From Antrihabitans cavernicola (GTDB lineage: Bacteria; Actinomycetota; Actinomycetes; Mycobacteriales; Mycobacteriaceae): a stretch of DNA of 64,000 nt. The stretch is from assembly GCF_008297975.1 (NCBI RefSeq), contig NZ_VLNY01000001.1:711990-775989 (forward strand). The letters are read 5' to 3'. How positions within the stretch are numbered: the first letter of the stretch is position 1; each line of letters opens with the position of its first letter. Shown here piece after piece: positions 26,514 to 34,846 of this stretch. The position numbers and the translations under genes are program-made. Below the pieces are notes generated by a model. That model ran no database searches. It was not told the origin of the DNA and was given only the letters and a program-made list of their open reading frames with translations.

Positions 26514-27112
26514 AACCTTGCTGGTTAGTCGTGGCGTTGGTTGCTGGTGGCGCCTTGACCGGGTGTGGCTCGAATGAAACGAGTTCGCAGCAGCCGCATA
26601 CATCGCCCGAGTCGGCATCGACGGTTGCCGCCCCGGCCACGCTGACAGCCAGGCAGTACCAGCCACCGAAGCAGCGCAATCAGGGTGGCCGGCCCGACGT
26701 CGTGTACGACCCGTGCACGTATGTGAACGATGAAACAATCAAGGCACTCGGATTGGACCCTGCGAGCAGGGAACGTGATGACTTTCTCGCTGAGTACACG
26801 ATTTTCGATTGCAAGTTCAAATCGACGGTGCGACGGGTGACCATTTCTTCGGGCAACATCACGATGGAGCAGGAGCGAACGCGGTACGCGGGAATGATCG
26901 AAAACCTGACCGTCAATGGTCGTGAAGCAATGATTGTGCGCGAACCCGAGGAAGTTCCCGAGTCGTGCGCACTGAATATGAGGACGGATCAGGGGATCGC
27001 GAGGATCTCGACCCTTCTGACCGTCGAAGGCCTTTACCAGAAACTAGACCGCTGCGACGGCATCGTCGATATCGCCAAAGCTGTTGAGCCAACTATCGGC
27101 AAGGGAAAGTAG
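26510..27112 (+). CDS. DUF3558-family lipoprotein, cassette copy C
   Basis: A 200-residue lipoprotein: lipobox ALTGCGSN, a variable Ser/Thr/Ala linker, then the DUF3558 domain GGRPDVVYDPCTYVNDETIK with the same Cys pattern as copy A. The NITMEQERTRYAGMIENL segment is nearly invariant between the copies, suggesting a functional surface. The stop is 2 bp before the PPE-like ATG, so the lipoprotein is cotranscribed with the PPE-EspG pair. Confidence 0.85.
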   Translation: MKPCWLVVALVAGGALTGCGSNETSSQQPHTSPESASTVAAPATLTARQYQPPKQRNQGGRPDVVYDPCTYVNDETIKALGLDPASRERDDFLAEYTIFDCKFKSTVRRVTISSGNITMEQERTRYAGMIENLTVNGREAMIVREPEEVPESCALNMRTDQGIARISTLLTVEGLYQKLDRCDGIVDIAKAVEPTIGKGK

Positions 27113-27114
27113 CC

Positions 27115-28494
27115 ATGAGCGATCCGATAGATATCCTTGCTCCCGGCGCCAAAGCTGCTGCAAATACAGAGCAGTGGTCGCAGTCGATTGCACGGCAAGA
27201 GAGCGAACGCGGCGCGCGCGAGGCCGCGTTGGGTCGCGATGTCGACCCGCAGTACGTGACGAGCATGGAGAACTTCGAAGGCCTCTCACATGCTGAGATG
27301 TACAAGGGCGCACAGGAAATGATGCCGGGCACCATCAACGAGGCCGTCGGCAAGTGGGGCAACATCGGAACGGCGATCACCTTTGCCAACGCCCGATTCA
27401 AGCAAGGCATCGAGACTGCGATGGCTGGCAAGTGGGAAGGTGTGGCAGCCGATGCTGCTACGCGTTCGGTGGCCACCTTCGCCAGCTCGTGCGACACGTT
27501 CCAGGGGAGCGTCTACGCAATCACCGACCGGCTGATGGAGGTCGGTCAAGCCGCACAAATCGTCAAGACTTCCGTCCCACCTCCACCAATTTCGAATCCG
27601 CTGCAAGTCATCGCTGGTCTACCCAATGTCGCTGCGGCAGAAGCGCAGAAAGCCGCGGAAGAGGCTGCGCATCGTGAAGCCGTTCGCATCATGACGACGC
27701 ACTACCAACCGACCTACCAGAACGCAGGCGACAACGTCCCGCGTTTTACTGCGCCCCAGGGCATTCCCTCCGCGGATGGCGGCGGTGGAGTCGGCGGCAG
27801 CGGCACTGGTGGCAGCGCGAGCGGCCAGGGCGGATCCGGCACCACCGGCCTCGGGCCGACGGGCACCCAGGCGCACGATCAGCAGTCCGGCGACCAGCAA
27901 GCGGGCAACACAAACCCCGCCGCCGACAGCCAAGCCGGCAACCAACAAGGCAACCAACAGAGCAACCAACAAGGCGATCAAGCAGGCGATCAATCCGGCA
28001 GCCAAGGTGACTCGACCCATGCCGCAAACGCGGCTGACGGTCAATCAGGCAACCAAGCTGCCAACGCGCCCGGCACGAATCAGAACGCCGATGCAGGCCG
28101 CAACCCAAGCTCCACCGGTGGCGCGAATCCCTATGGCTCCGGCGGACTTTCCGGGCTCACGGGTGGTGGTGCAGGCGGACTCGGCCGCGGCACCGGCGGC
28201 CTGGGCAGTGGAGGCCTCTCGGGCGCAGGTGCGAAAGGCAGCCTCACGCCGAGCGGATTACCCGGCAGCGCAACAGGTCCCGAGGGCAAGCCAGGCGCGG
28301 GGGGCGTTGCTGCCGGACGCCCCGGAGCCCCCGGTGCCGGTGGCATGCATCCTGGCGGACGCAAGGGCAAGGGCGAAGACGACGACGAACACAAGATTCC
28401 GAGCTACCTCGTCAACGTCGACAACGGCAACGAACTCATCGGGAAGATGCCGCCCGCAGCACCGCCCGTCCTCGGAGCATACGAGCCGGAATGA
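27115..28494 (+). CDS. PPE-like type VII secretion substrate with low-complexity tail
   Basis: A 459-residue protein. The N-terminal ~180 residues are a PPE-type helical domain with the WxG-like AGKWEGVAADAATRSV. Residues ~220-420 are low complexity: Gly/Ser-rich, then repeated GNQQ, NQQG and GDQ units, then Gly/Pro-rich. The C-terminal HKIPSYLVNVDNGNELIGKM is compact and looks conserved rather than random. Typical PPE proteins are chaperoned by EspG, which is encoded immediately downstream with a 4-bp overlap. No PE partner gene is adjacent. Export through an ESX system encoded elsewhere is inferred. Confidence 0.82.
   Translation: MSDPIDILAPGAKAAANTEQWSQSIARQESERGAREAALGRDVDPQYVTSMENFEGLSHAEMYKGAQEMMPGTINEAVGKWGNIGTAITFANARFKQGIETAMAGKWEGVAADAATRSVATFASSCDTFQGSVYAITDRLMEVGQAAQIVKTSVPPPPISNPLQVIAGLPNVAAAEAQKAAEEAAHREAVRIMTTHYQPTYQNAGDNVPRFTAPQGIPSADGGGGVGGSGTGGSASGQGGSGTTGLGPTGTQAHDQQSGDQQAGNTNPAADSQAGNQQGNQQSNQQGDQAGDQSGSQGDSTHAANAADGQSGNQAANAPGTNQNADAGRNPSSTGGANPYGSGGLSGLTGGGAGGLGRGTGGLGSGGLSGAGAKGSLTPSGLPGSATGPEGKPGAGGVAAGRPGAPGAGGMHPGGRKGKGEDDDEHKIPSYLVNVDNGNELIGKMPPAAPPVLGAYEPE
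27775..28370 (+). repeat. Low-complexity coding repeats in the PPE-like gene
   Basis: Imperfect repeats of GGC/AGC (Gly-Ser), CAACAAGGC (Gln-Gln-Gly) and GGCGGA-type codons. They are in frame, irregular in length and without spacers, so they represent protein low complexity rather than a CRISPR or mobile repeat. Such tracts are prone to length variation between strains. Confidence 0.6.
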
Positions 28495-29225
28495 GATGGA
28501 CCTTCACGCCCGACGAGTTCATGCACGTCTGGGCCGAGACCGACCTGGACCGATATCCGCACCCGCTGCGACTGATGTCGGCCTACCGGCTGTTGTCGGA
28601 TTTCGAAGTCGCCAAACAGGAGATCGCCGGTCGGCTCCGGCACGGCCACGACTCCGATCTCTCTGTGGCACTGCGCATCATGGCGATTGCGGAAACCCGC
28701 ATCACCATCACCGGTGAGGAAGGTATTCCGCCGCAAGACATTCGGATGCTCGGCGGCAGCATCGGTTCGATGGGCGTCGTCGTTCGGCAGTGCCCAGGCC
28801 CGACTGGAGCGGTCACCATCGTGCTCGGCCCCGCCGACGAGGTACCCTCCCGCATGGTCGACGCTCTCACCAGCCGACCGAAGGGGCGCCTGGCCCCGAT
28901 GACCGAAACCTTCGACCGTGTTCGCGATTCGCAGGCACCGGTGATGGCGTCGGCTGCCGCGAACAAGTCGGCCGGAATGCAGATTCGCCGCCTGCTGAAA
29001 TCCCCCCGTGACTGCACCGGCCGAGTGGTGGTGACGCGGCACGCGAATGCCGGCACCCCGAGCCCGATCGAATACATCAGCTGGATGGACATCGCAGGCG
29101 ACGGTCGATACCTGATTCGGCAGAGCAGCGAAATCGAGGTAGTCCCCTGTTCCGACGACTACCTCGTCACGGAGCTCGCGAGGCTGTCGGGAATGCGCGA
29201 GCGCGCTCGCCATCGGCGCGGCTAA
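28491..29225 (+). CDS. EspG-family ESX secretion chaperone
   Basis: A 244-residue cytosolic protein, RWTFTPDEFMHVWAETDLDR onward, with the fold-typical segments GRVVVTRHANAG and IEYISWMDIAGDGRYLIRQS at the C-terminus. EspG proteins bind the tip of PPE proteins and deliver them to the ESX ATPase. The ATG overlaps the PPE stop (ATGA), as expected for an obligate pair. Its own stop overlaps the convergent epimerase gene by 4 bp. No ESX core gene (eccA-E, mycP) is in the window. Confidence 0.85.
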   Translation: MRWTFTPDEFMHVWAETDLDRYPHPLRLMSAYRLLSDFEVAKQEIAGRLRHGHDSDLSVALRIMAIAETRITITGEEGIPPQDIRMLGGSIGSMGVVVRQCPGPTGAVTIVLGPADEVPSRMVDALTSRPKGRLAPMTETFDRVRDSQAPVMASAAANKSAGMQIRRLLKSPRDCTGRVVVTRHANAGTPSPIEYISWMDIAGDGRYLIRQSSEIEVVPCSDDYLVTELARLSGMRERARHRRG

Positions 29226-30154
29226 CCTCTGCGCGCCTGCCACCACTCGACCGTCGTCTTCGCGGCGTCCGCCAATGGCGTGGGAGCCAGCCCCAACTTC
29301 TGCTCGCTTCGGCTCGAGTCGATGACGAATGGCTTGGCGAACATGTATGCCGTCTCGGCAAGTTCCTTCGCCTCCGACGACGCGACGCCGGCCGCCCGCA
29401 GCACCCACACCGGGATCGCAGACATCTTCGGTGCCGCAACTCCGCCGGCCGCCGCGAAAGTCTCGATGAGCTGGCGTTGCGTCACCGCAGGCGCGGTGGG
29501 CGCATGCAACACGGTGTTCCACACAGAGCGATCGTGTGCGGCCGCGATCATGGCTGCGGCGTAGTCGGGAATGTAGGTGAACGAGTGCGGCTGATCCAAG
29601 CTCGCGATCACCCGCATGGTCTTGCCGTCCAGAATCGTCGGCACCATCCGCTCCCCCGCATGGGCGGTCAGCACCTGCGGACCGAAGAAGTCCGACGCGA
29701 TCACGCTGACCGTCGGCGTCGACGACGCCTCCCGTGCGCGCAGCAACTCCGCTCGCACACCGAGCTTTCCGACGGTTGCGTTGCGCGGCATGTCCTCGGT
29801 CATCGGCTGATCGACCTCGCCGTACGAATACAAGCTTTCGGGGAAGACCACCACCGCTCCCGCTCGACCTGCTGCGTCGAGCACCACCTTCTCGGCTGCA
29901 GGCAGCTCGGCCCGCCAGGTCTTCGCCGAATACGCCGATCCGTGAATGCAATGGAACACGGCGACGGCGCCGTCGAAAGCGTCGTCGAGCTGATCGGGCT
30001 TCGAGACATCCACCCTGCGTCGCTCGATCAGCGGGTGCTCCGGTCCGCTACCGGACCTGGTGAGAACGCGAACGCTGTGACCCTGCTCGGCGAGCTGTTG
30101 CGCAACGGTCCAGCCGACCGGTCCCGCTCCTGTGACTACGTGAAGTTCCGACAT
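29222..30154 (-). CDS. NAD(P)-binding epimerase/dehydratase-like protein
   Basis: A 310-residue extended or atypical short-chain dehydrogenase with the Rossmann motif VTGAGPVGWTVAQQL at residues 7-21. The usual YxxxK is not obvious; the sequence has SLYSYGEVD instead, so a typical epimerase reaction is doubtful, and it may be an NmrA-like sensor or reductase. The ATG at 30154 follows GGAGAC. It diverges from a TetR regulator gene across 129 bp with two palindromic repeats, which suggests it is the regulated target. Confidence 0.82.
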   Translation of the reverse strand: MSELHVVTGAGPVGWTVAQQLAEQGHSVRVLTRSGSGPEHPLIERRRVDVSKPDQLDDAFDGAVAVFHCIHGSAYSAKTWRAELPAAEKVVLDAAGRAGAVVVFPESLYSYGEVDQPMTEDMPRNATVGKLGVRAELLRAREASSTPTVSVIASDFFGPQVLTAHAGERMVPTILDGKTMRVIASLDQPHSFTYIPDYAAAMIAAAHDRSVWNTVLHAPTAPAVTQRQLIETFAAAGGVAAPKMSAIPVWVLRAAGVASSEAKELAETAYMFAKPFVIDSSRSEQKLGLAPTPLADAAKTTVEWWQARRG

Positions 30155-30175
30155 GATGTCTCCTCGAATATACGT

Positions 30176-30241
30176 GAGCAGTGCTCTCGGTTCGAGACCA
30201 ACATTGCGCCCTGCTAGCTGCAATGTCAAGAGCAGCGCTCT
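30176..30241. promoter_or_regulatory. Pair of palindromic operator-like sites between epimerase and TetR genes
   Basis: GAGCAGTGCTCTC (30176-30188) and GAGCAGCGCTCTC (30230-30242) are near-identical repeats with palindromic cores, GAGCA-G-TGCTC and AGAGC-AGC-GCTCT. They are 54 bp apart, one near each divergent start. This is the expected layout for a TetR dimer repressing both genes. Confidence 0.65.
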
Positions 30242-30283
30242 CTTTTGTTGACACTGCTCCCATCAGCAAGCAGGCTGAAGCAC

Positions 30284-30979
30284 ATGACAGGCACCCCACG
30301 CGAACGAGCCCGCGCCCAGACGATGGAGGACATCCTTCGGATCGGCCGCGAACACCTGGCGGTACACGGCGCCGCGGCGATGTCGTTGCGCGCGGTCGCC
30401 CGCGACCTCGGCGTGGTGTCGTCGGCGGTGTATCGCTACGTCAAGAGTCGCGACGAACTTCTCACGTTGCTGGTCGTCGACGGCTACAACGAGTTGGGTG
30501 ACCGTGTCGACCACGCTGTCGGCACCGCTGACGCCAAGGACTTCGCCGAACAATTCCGCGCGATCGGCCGCGCCGTACGTAAGTGGGCGATCGCCGAACC
30601 CGCGCGGTACGCACTTCTCTTCGGCAGCCCGGTTCCTGGGTACAGCGCTCCCGCCGAGCAGACGACCGGGCCCGGCACTCGGGTGATCGTTGCGTTGATG
30701 AGCCTCTACCAACGCGCCGCCGACGCCGATGCCATCAAGCTCACGGACATATCCACCGTGCCGCCGTCGCTATCGGCAAACTTCGACACTATTCGCGAGT
30801 TCTACGGGCTGACCACACCCGACGACCTGATCGCCCGCGGAGTCCTAGCCTGGGCGGCGATGTTCGGCGCCGTGAACTTCGAGGTGTTCGGCCAGTACGG
30901 TCCGGATACGTTTTCCGATCCAGCAGCCTTGTACGAGCACAACCTGAATGTCCTGGTCGAGACCGTCGGGTTGGGCTGA
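30284..30979 (+). CDS. TetR-family transcriptional regulator
   Basis: A 231-residue regulator. The N-terminal helix-turn-helix runs GREHLAVHGAAAMSLRAVAR then VVSSAVYRYVKSRDELLTLL. The C-terminal ligand domain has the WHG-type signature ARGVLAWAAMFGAVNFEVFG. The ATG at 30284 gives the normal TetR start; a longer in-frame extension upstream is not needed. Probably represses itself and the divergent epimerase-like gene through the two palindromes in between. Ligand unknown. Confidence 0.92.
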   Translation: MTGTPRERARAQTMEDILRIGREHLAVHGAAAMSLRAVARDLGVVSSAVYRYVKSRDELLTLLVVDGYNELGDRVDHAVGTADAKDFAEQFRAIGRAVRKWAIAEPARYALLFGSPVPGYSAPAEQTTGPGTRVIVALMSLYQRAADADAIKLTDISTVPPSLSANFDTIREFYGLTTPDDLIARGVLAWAAMFGAVNFEVFGQYGPDTFSDPAALYEHNLNVLVETVGLG

Positions 30980-31049
30980 AATCAGCAGGCGCGCAGGCGA
31001 CACGCGCTGTTGGCGGACACGGCTACCGGGTCGGTGCCATGATGGTTGA

Positions 31050-31736
31050 GTGGCACAGGCAGAAGATCCCGAAGATCGCATGGCATGGGGTGAACGTAGC
31101 GACGGCGGCTTGTCGCGTGACGACTCCGGTGACGCGTATTTCGACAAGTCGTATGTAGACGAACCGCTCGTCCACGAGCTGGTGCGGCCCGGCAGCCTGT
31201 TGGTTTCGTCGACCGAATTGGTCGAACCGTCCTTTCGCCGGACCGTGGTCTACGTCATCGAACACAACGATTCCGGCAGCCTTGGCGTCGTCCTCAATCG
31301 CCCGAGCGACACCGCTGTTCACAATGTTCTGCCCAAATGGTCCGATCTGGCGGCACGACCAAAAGCGCTGTTCGTCGGCGGTCCAGTGAAGCGCGACGCC
31401 GCGCTGTGTCTGGCGACGCTGCGCGTCGGTGTGGACGTCGACGACGTGCCGGGGTTGCGCCGCGTCGACGGCCGCATCGCGATGGTGGACCTCGATTCGG
31501 ATCCGGAGCAGATCGGGCCGCTGGTGGAGGGCGTGCGTATCTTCGCCGGGTACTCGGGATGGACCTTCGGCCAACTCGAAGGTGAGTTGGATCGAGACGA
31601 CTGGATCGTCCTGTCCGGTCTGGCGTCGGATCTCGTCACGCCACCCAAGGTCGATCTGTGGGCGCAGGTCCTTCGTCGTCAACCACTGCCGCTGGCAATG
31701 CTCGCCACCCACCCGATCGACGTCGAACGCAACTGA
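31050..31736 (+). CDS. YqgE/AlgH (DUF179) family protein
   Basis: A 228-residue protein with the family core VRPGSLLVSSTELVEPSFRR, SGSLGVVLNRPSD, ALFVGGPVKRDAALCL and RIFAGYSGWTFGQLEGEL. Biochemical function is not firmly known. The GTG at 31050 is preceded at 6 nt by CATGAT (31038-31043), a leaderless arrangement. The M. tuberculosis homologue Rv0038 lies close to leuS (Rv0041); here leuS is 17 kb downstream. Confidence 0.9.
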   Translation: MAQAEDPEDRMAWGERSDGGLSRDDSGDAYFDKSYVDEPLVHELVRPGSLLVSSTELVEPSFRRTVVYVIEHNDSGSLGVVLNRPSDTAVHNVLPKWSDLAARPKALFVGGPVKRDAALCLATLRVGVDVDDVPGLRRVDGRIAMVDLDSDPEQIGPLVEGVRIFAGYSGWTFGQLEGELDRDDWIVLSGLASDLVTPPKVDLWAQVLRRQPLPLAMLATHPIDVERN

Positions 31737-31759
31737 TCACGACCGGCTTCAACTCTCGC

Positions 31760-31784
31760 TGAACCTTTTGGTGCGCTGTACCGT
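31760..31784 (+). promoter_or_regulatory. SigL-type autoregulatory ECF promoter
   Basis: TGAACC (31760-31765), exactly 16 nt, then CGT (31782-31784). This is the TGAACC-N16-CGT pattern of SigL promoters in M. tuberculosis. It lies 21 nt before the sigma gene ATG, which also has GGAGG upstream. The same pattern recurs at 33067 before the biosynthetic operon. Confidence 0.8.
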
Positions 31785-31805
31785 TTGTTCATCGGGAGGT
31801 GAGAG

Positions 31806-32312
31806 ATGCCCGACGATCAGGCAGAGCTGTTGCGTGTGCTCTACGACCAGCACGCGTCCGTTCTATGGCGCTACACCGTTGGCCTGATCGGAGATCCGGG
31901 GCGGGCTGAAGACATCGTGCAGGAAACATTGTTGCGGGCGTGGCAACGTCCGAACGTGCTGGACCAGTCGACGACGTCGGCTCGGGCCTGGCTGTTCACG
32001 GTTGCCCGCAATCTTGCCTTCGACGAGCACCGTAGCGCTCGCAGCCGACGCGAATTCGGCACCGATGCCCCGCCCGAGGTGCAAACCCCGGATCAGACGG
32101 ATCGGGCACTCGATTCGTGGTTGATCGCCGACGCCTTGGCGACGCTCAGCAACGATCATCGCGAAGTGATCGTGCATTCCTACTATCGCGGGCTGTCGAC
32201 GCATCAGATCGCCGACGAACTCGAGATACCGGAAGGCACCGTGAAATCGCGCATGCATTACGGAATGCGCGCCCTGCGCCTCGCTCTGCAGGAAATGGGG
32301 GTGACCAAATGA
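31806..32312 (+). CDS. SigL-like ECF sigma factor
   Basis: A 168-residue ECF sigma factor: region 2 QHASVLWRYTVGLIGDPGRA, with AEDIVQETLLRAWQR and RAWLFTVARNLAFDEHRSAR; region 4 LSNDHREVIVHSYYRGLSTH with EIPEGTVKSRMHYGMRAL. The ATG is fixed by the GGAGG site. It overlaps the anti-sigma start by 4 bp (ATGA). Assignment to the SigL group rests on the HxxxCxxC anti-sigma partner and the matching autoregulatory promoter. Confidence 0.9.
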   Translation: MPDDQAELLRVLYDQHASVLWRYTVGLIGDPGRAEDIVQETLLRAWQRPNVLDQSTTSARAWLFTVARNLAFDEHRSARSRREFGTDAPPEVQTPDQTDRALDSWLIADALATLSNDHREVIVHSYYRGLSTHQIADELEIPEGTVKSRMHYGMRALRLALQEMGVTK

Positions 32313-33043
32313 CCACCAACGATCCGCACAACACCGACGATCCGTTCACCACCTGGGATGCCGGCTACGTCCTCGGTGCGCTGTCGCCGGCCGATCGACG
32401 GATCTACCAGGCGCATCTGGCCGAGTGCGACAACTGCAGCAATGCCGTCAACGAGTTGGCGGGTGTTCCCGGCCTACTCGCCCTGGTGCCGCGGGAAACC
32501 GCGCTGTCGATGATCGATGACGACGTCGTCGCATTGCCGCCCCCACCGCCGGACGGGATGCTGCCACGGTTGGTTGCGAAGGCCGAGCGAACGCGACGAC
32601 GCAGCCGATGGATCACCGCGGGGGTCGGTATCGCCGCGGCAGCCGCAGCAGTGGCCATCGCGGTGCCGGTTGCGCGCATCGGACACGACTCGGGCGGCGG
32701 AACCGCCCCCACCGTGTCGGCGCAGCCGTTCGCCGCCCGGACGATGACCAACCTGATCGCCAGCCCCCTGTCCGCCGACTTCACCTTGACCCCGAGCGCC
32801 GACGGTGGCACCCGCGTCGACTTGGAATGCCGATACGACGCCGGTGCCGCCGCATACACAGGCAAGTACGAGATGTATGTGACCGACGCCAGTGGTGTGG
32901 AGTCGCAACTAGCCACCTGGACGGCCAAGCCGGGCGACGTGGTGACGCCATCGGCAACCATCTCGACTGCGCCAGGCAATGTCCGAAGTGTCGATATCCG
33001 TTCCAGCGCAACAGAGCAGGTCATTCTGCTCGGAACCGTCTAG
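32309..33043 (+). CDS. Zinc-binding anti-sigma factor (RslA-like)
   Basis: A 244-residue membrane protein. The N-terminal cytosolic anti-sigma domain has the zinc motif HLAECDNCSNAVNELAG (HX3CX2C, residues ~35-50). A single membrane helix (ITAGVGIAAAAAAVAIAVPV) lies near residue 110, and an extracytoplasmic RskA-like beta domain (residues ~140-244) completes it. It should hold the coupled sigma factor inactive until oxidation or proteolysis. Translation is coupled by ATGA overlap. A 108-bp gap with a second SigL-type promoter separates it from the biosynthetic operon. Confidence 0.9.
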   Translation: MTTNDPHNTDDPFTTWDAGYVLGALSPADRRIYQAHLAECDNCSNAVNELAGVPGLLALVPRETALSMIDDDVVALPPPPPDGMLPRLVAKAERTRRRSRWITAGVGIAAAAAAVAIAVPVARIGHDSGGGTAPTVSAQPFAARTMTNLIASPLSADFTLTPSADGGTRVDLECRYDAGAAAYTGKYEMYVTDASGVESQLATWTAKPGDVVTPSATISTAPGNVRSVDIRSSATEQVILLGTV

Positions 33044-33066
33044 TCAGAGTATTTATCTTCGACAAC

Positions 33067-33091
33067 TGAACCGATCGCCCCCGCGATTCGT
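33067..33091 (+). promoter_or_regulatory. SigL-type promoter of the ThDP-KAS III operon
   Basis: TGAACC (33067-33072), 16 nt, CGT (33089-33091), the same elements and spacing as the sigma gene's own promoter at 31760. Transcription from here would give a leader of about 50 nt before the ThDP-enzyme ATG at 33152. It links the four downstream genes to the ECF sigma/anti-sigma pair. Confidence 0.78.
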
Positions 33092-33151
33092 ATCCAGTGC
33101 AGAGCCCCGAACACGGGCAGCGCACATAACGAGTCGCGGGAGGTGCATCGG

Positions 33152-34846
33152 ATGAGCAGGAATTCACAGTCTCGGGTTGTCGACTACATCGTCGATGCCG
33201 TTGCGACACTGGGAGTTCGCCACATCTTCGGCGTCGATGGCGCGAACATCGAGGATCTGTACGACGCCATCTTCTGTATGAACACCGCCGCCGCCGATAT
33301 AGCCATGACCGGCATCGTGGCGAAACACGAATTCTCGGCCGCGACCATGGCCGACGGTTACTCGCGGACCACCAGCGGGTTGGGTGTCGTTGCCGCGACC
33401 TCCGGCGGTGGCGCGATGAATCTCGTATCAGGACTGGCCGAGGCATACACCTCTCGGGTGCCGGTGCTCGCACTGATCGGGCAGCCGCCCACCGCACACG
33501 AGGGCACCGGCGGATTCCAGGACACCAGTGGGCTGGCGGGCTCGATCGACGCGCAGCGGTTGTTCGCGGAGATCTCGCGATACTGCGCGCGCGTCGAGCG
33601 GCCGGAGGACATCGCCGAGCACTTGGACAAGGCGGTCGCCGCGGCAATGCGCGGCGGACCGGCTGTGCTGTTGCTGCCCAAGGACATTCAGCAGGCCACC
33701 GTCGATGCTGTCGCATTCGCGCCGCAGGTCCGAGTGCCGAGCCCGGCGGACCTCGATAGCGCAATCGCCGCAATCACCGGTGCACGCCGCACCGGAAAGA
33801 TCGTGATCGTCGCGGGCGACCAGGTCGCTCGCAACGACGCACGCGACCAGCTACGACGACTGATTCTGGCCTTGGACGCCGAGATCGGCGTTGCACCCGA
33901 CGCCAAGGACGTCTATCCCTACAACGACGGTTTCTGCGGTGTCGCCGGAACCATGGGTCATGCCGAGTTGGTCGATGCCGTAACCAATTCCGCGCTCTGC
34001 GTCTTGGTGGGAACGCGGCTACCGATCACCGCGCGCGCCGGACTCGATGCTGCGCTGGCGAACACCACGGTGATCAGCATCGGCGCCGAGCAGCCGTTCA
34101 CCTCGACCACGCACACGCACAGCACCGACCTCGCCGGCGACCTTGCTCGCCTTGCCGACACGTTCTCGCTCGCCGAGCTCGAGGCGCCTCGAGACGACGT
34201 CGCTCGATTGACGACTCTTCGTGTGCCCGATGCGACAGGGCCGGGGCTGCGCTACCGCGATGCGGTCGACACCATCGCCGCACATTTGCCCGACGGCACC
34301 GACGTGTTCGCCGACGCGGGCAACACCGGCGCATCTGTCGTGCACCACCTCCGGGCCACCCCGGACAGCCGCTTCGTCGTCGCGCTCGGCATGGGCGGAA
34401 TGGGCTACGCGTTCGGTGCGGGAATCGGATCCGCGATCGCGCGGGACCGACGCACCTTCGTCATAGCCGGAGACGGCGCATTCTTCATGCACGGCATGGA
34501 GATTCATACCGCGATCGAACACGACGTACCGGTCACCTTCGTCGTCTTCAACAACAACGCGCATGCCATGTGCGTAACCCGTGAACATATCTTCTATCAG
34601 GATCGATACAGCTTCAACCGATTCCGGCCGTCGATGCTCGGCGAAGGCATTGCGGCGATGTTCCCGACACTGCCTGCCTTCGCCGCGCGCAGCCAGGACG
34701 AGTTGGCGACGGCGCTGCAGGAAATCGCGGCGACGAGCGGTCCGAGCTTCATCGCCGTCGACTGCGATCCCGACGAGATACCACCGTTCGCGCCCTTTTT
34801 GAACACACAGCCGACCACCAGCCCCACAACCGAGGAGAAATCATGA
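33152..34846 (+). CDS. Thiamine diphosphate-dependent enzyme (acetolactate synthase-like)
   Basis: A 564-residue three-domain ThDP enzyme. The N-terminal Pyr domain has the cofactor-activating Glu in VAKHEFSAATMADGYSR, the central domain is degenerate, and the C-terminal PP domain has the Mg-ThDP motif GDGAFFMHGMEIHT...FNNN. Family members carry out decarboxylation and carboligation of 2-oxo acids; the substrate here is unknown. The ATG at 33152 is preferred because GGGAGG lies 8 nt upstream; a GTG at 33143 is too close to it. First gene of an operon whose four members overlap or nearly touch. Confidence 0.88.
   Translation: MSRNSQSRVVDYIVDAVATLGVRHIFGVDGANIEDLYDAIFCMNTAAADIAMTGIVAKHEFSAATMADGYSRTTSGLGVVAATSGGGAMNLVSGLAEAYTSRVPVLALIGQPPTAHEGTGGFQDTSGLAGSIDAQRLFAEISRYCARVERPEDIAEHLDKAVAAAMRGGPAVLLLPKDIQQATVDAVAFAPQVRVPSPADLDSAIAAITGARRTGKIVIVAGDQVARNDARDQLRRLILALDAEIGVAPDAKDVYPYNDGFCGVAGTMGHAELVDAVTNSALCVLVGTRLPITARAGLDAALANTTVISIGAEQPFTSTTHTHSTDLAGDLARLADTFSLAELEAPRDDVARLTTLRVPDATGPGLRYRDAVDTIAAHLPDGTDVFADAGNTGASVVHHLRATPDSRFVVALGMGGMGYAFGAGIGSAIARDRRTFVIAGDGAFFMHGMEIHTAIEHDVPVTFVVFNNNAHAMCVTREHIFYQDRYSFNRFRPSMLGEGIAAMFPTLPAFAARSQDELATALQEIAATSGPSFIAVDCDPDEIPPFAPFLNTQPTTSPTTEEKS

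Noticed and set aside
27775..28370. Possible CRISPR or tandem DNA repeat
   Set aside because: Repeats are irregular, in frame and encode Gly/Ser/Gln/Asn low complexity within the PPE-like protein; there are no spacers.
29222..30154. Epimerase-like gene as part of the type VII island
   Set aside because: It is on the opposite strand, has its own TetR regulator and operator pair, and shows no link to ESX functions.
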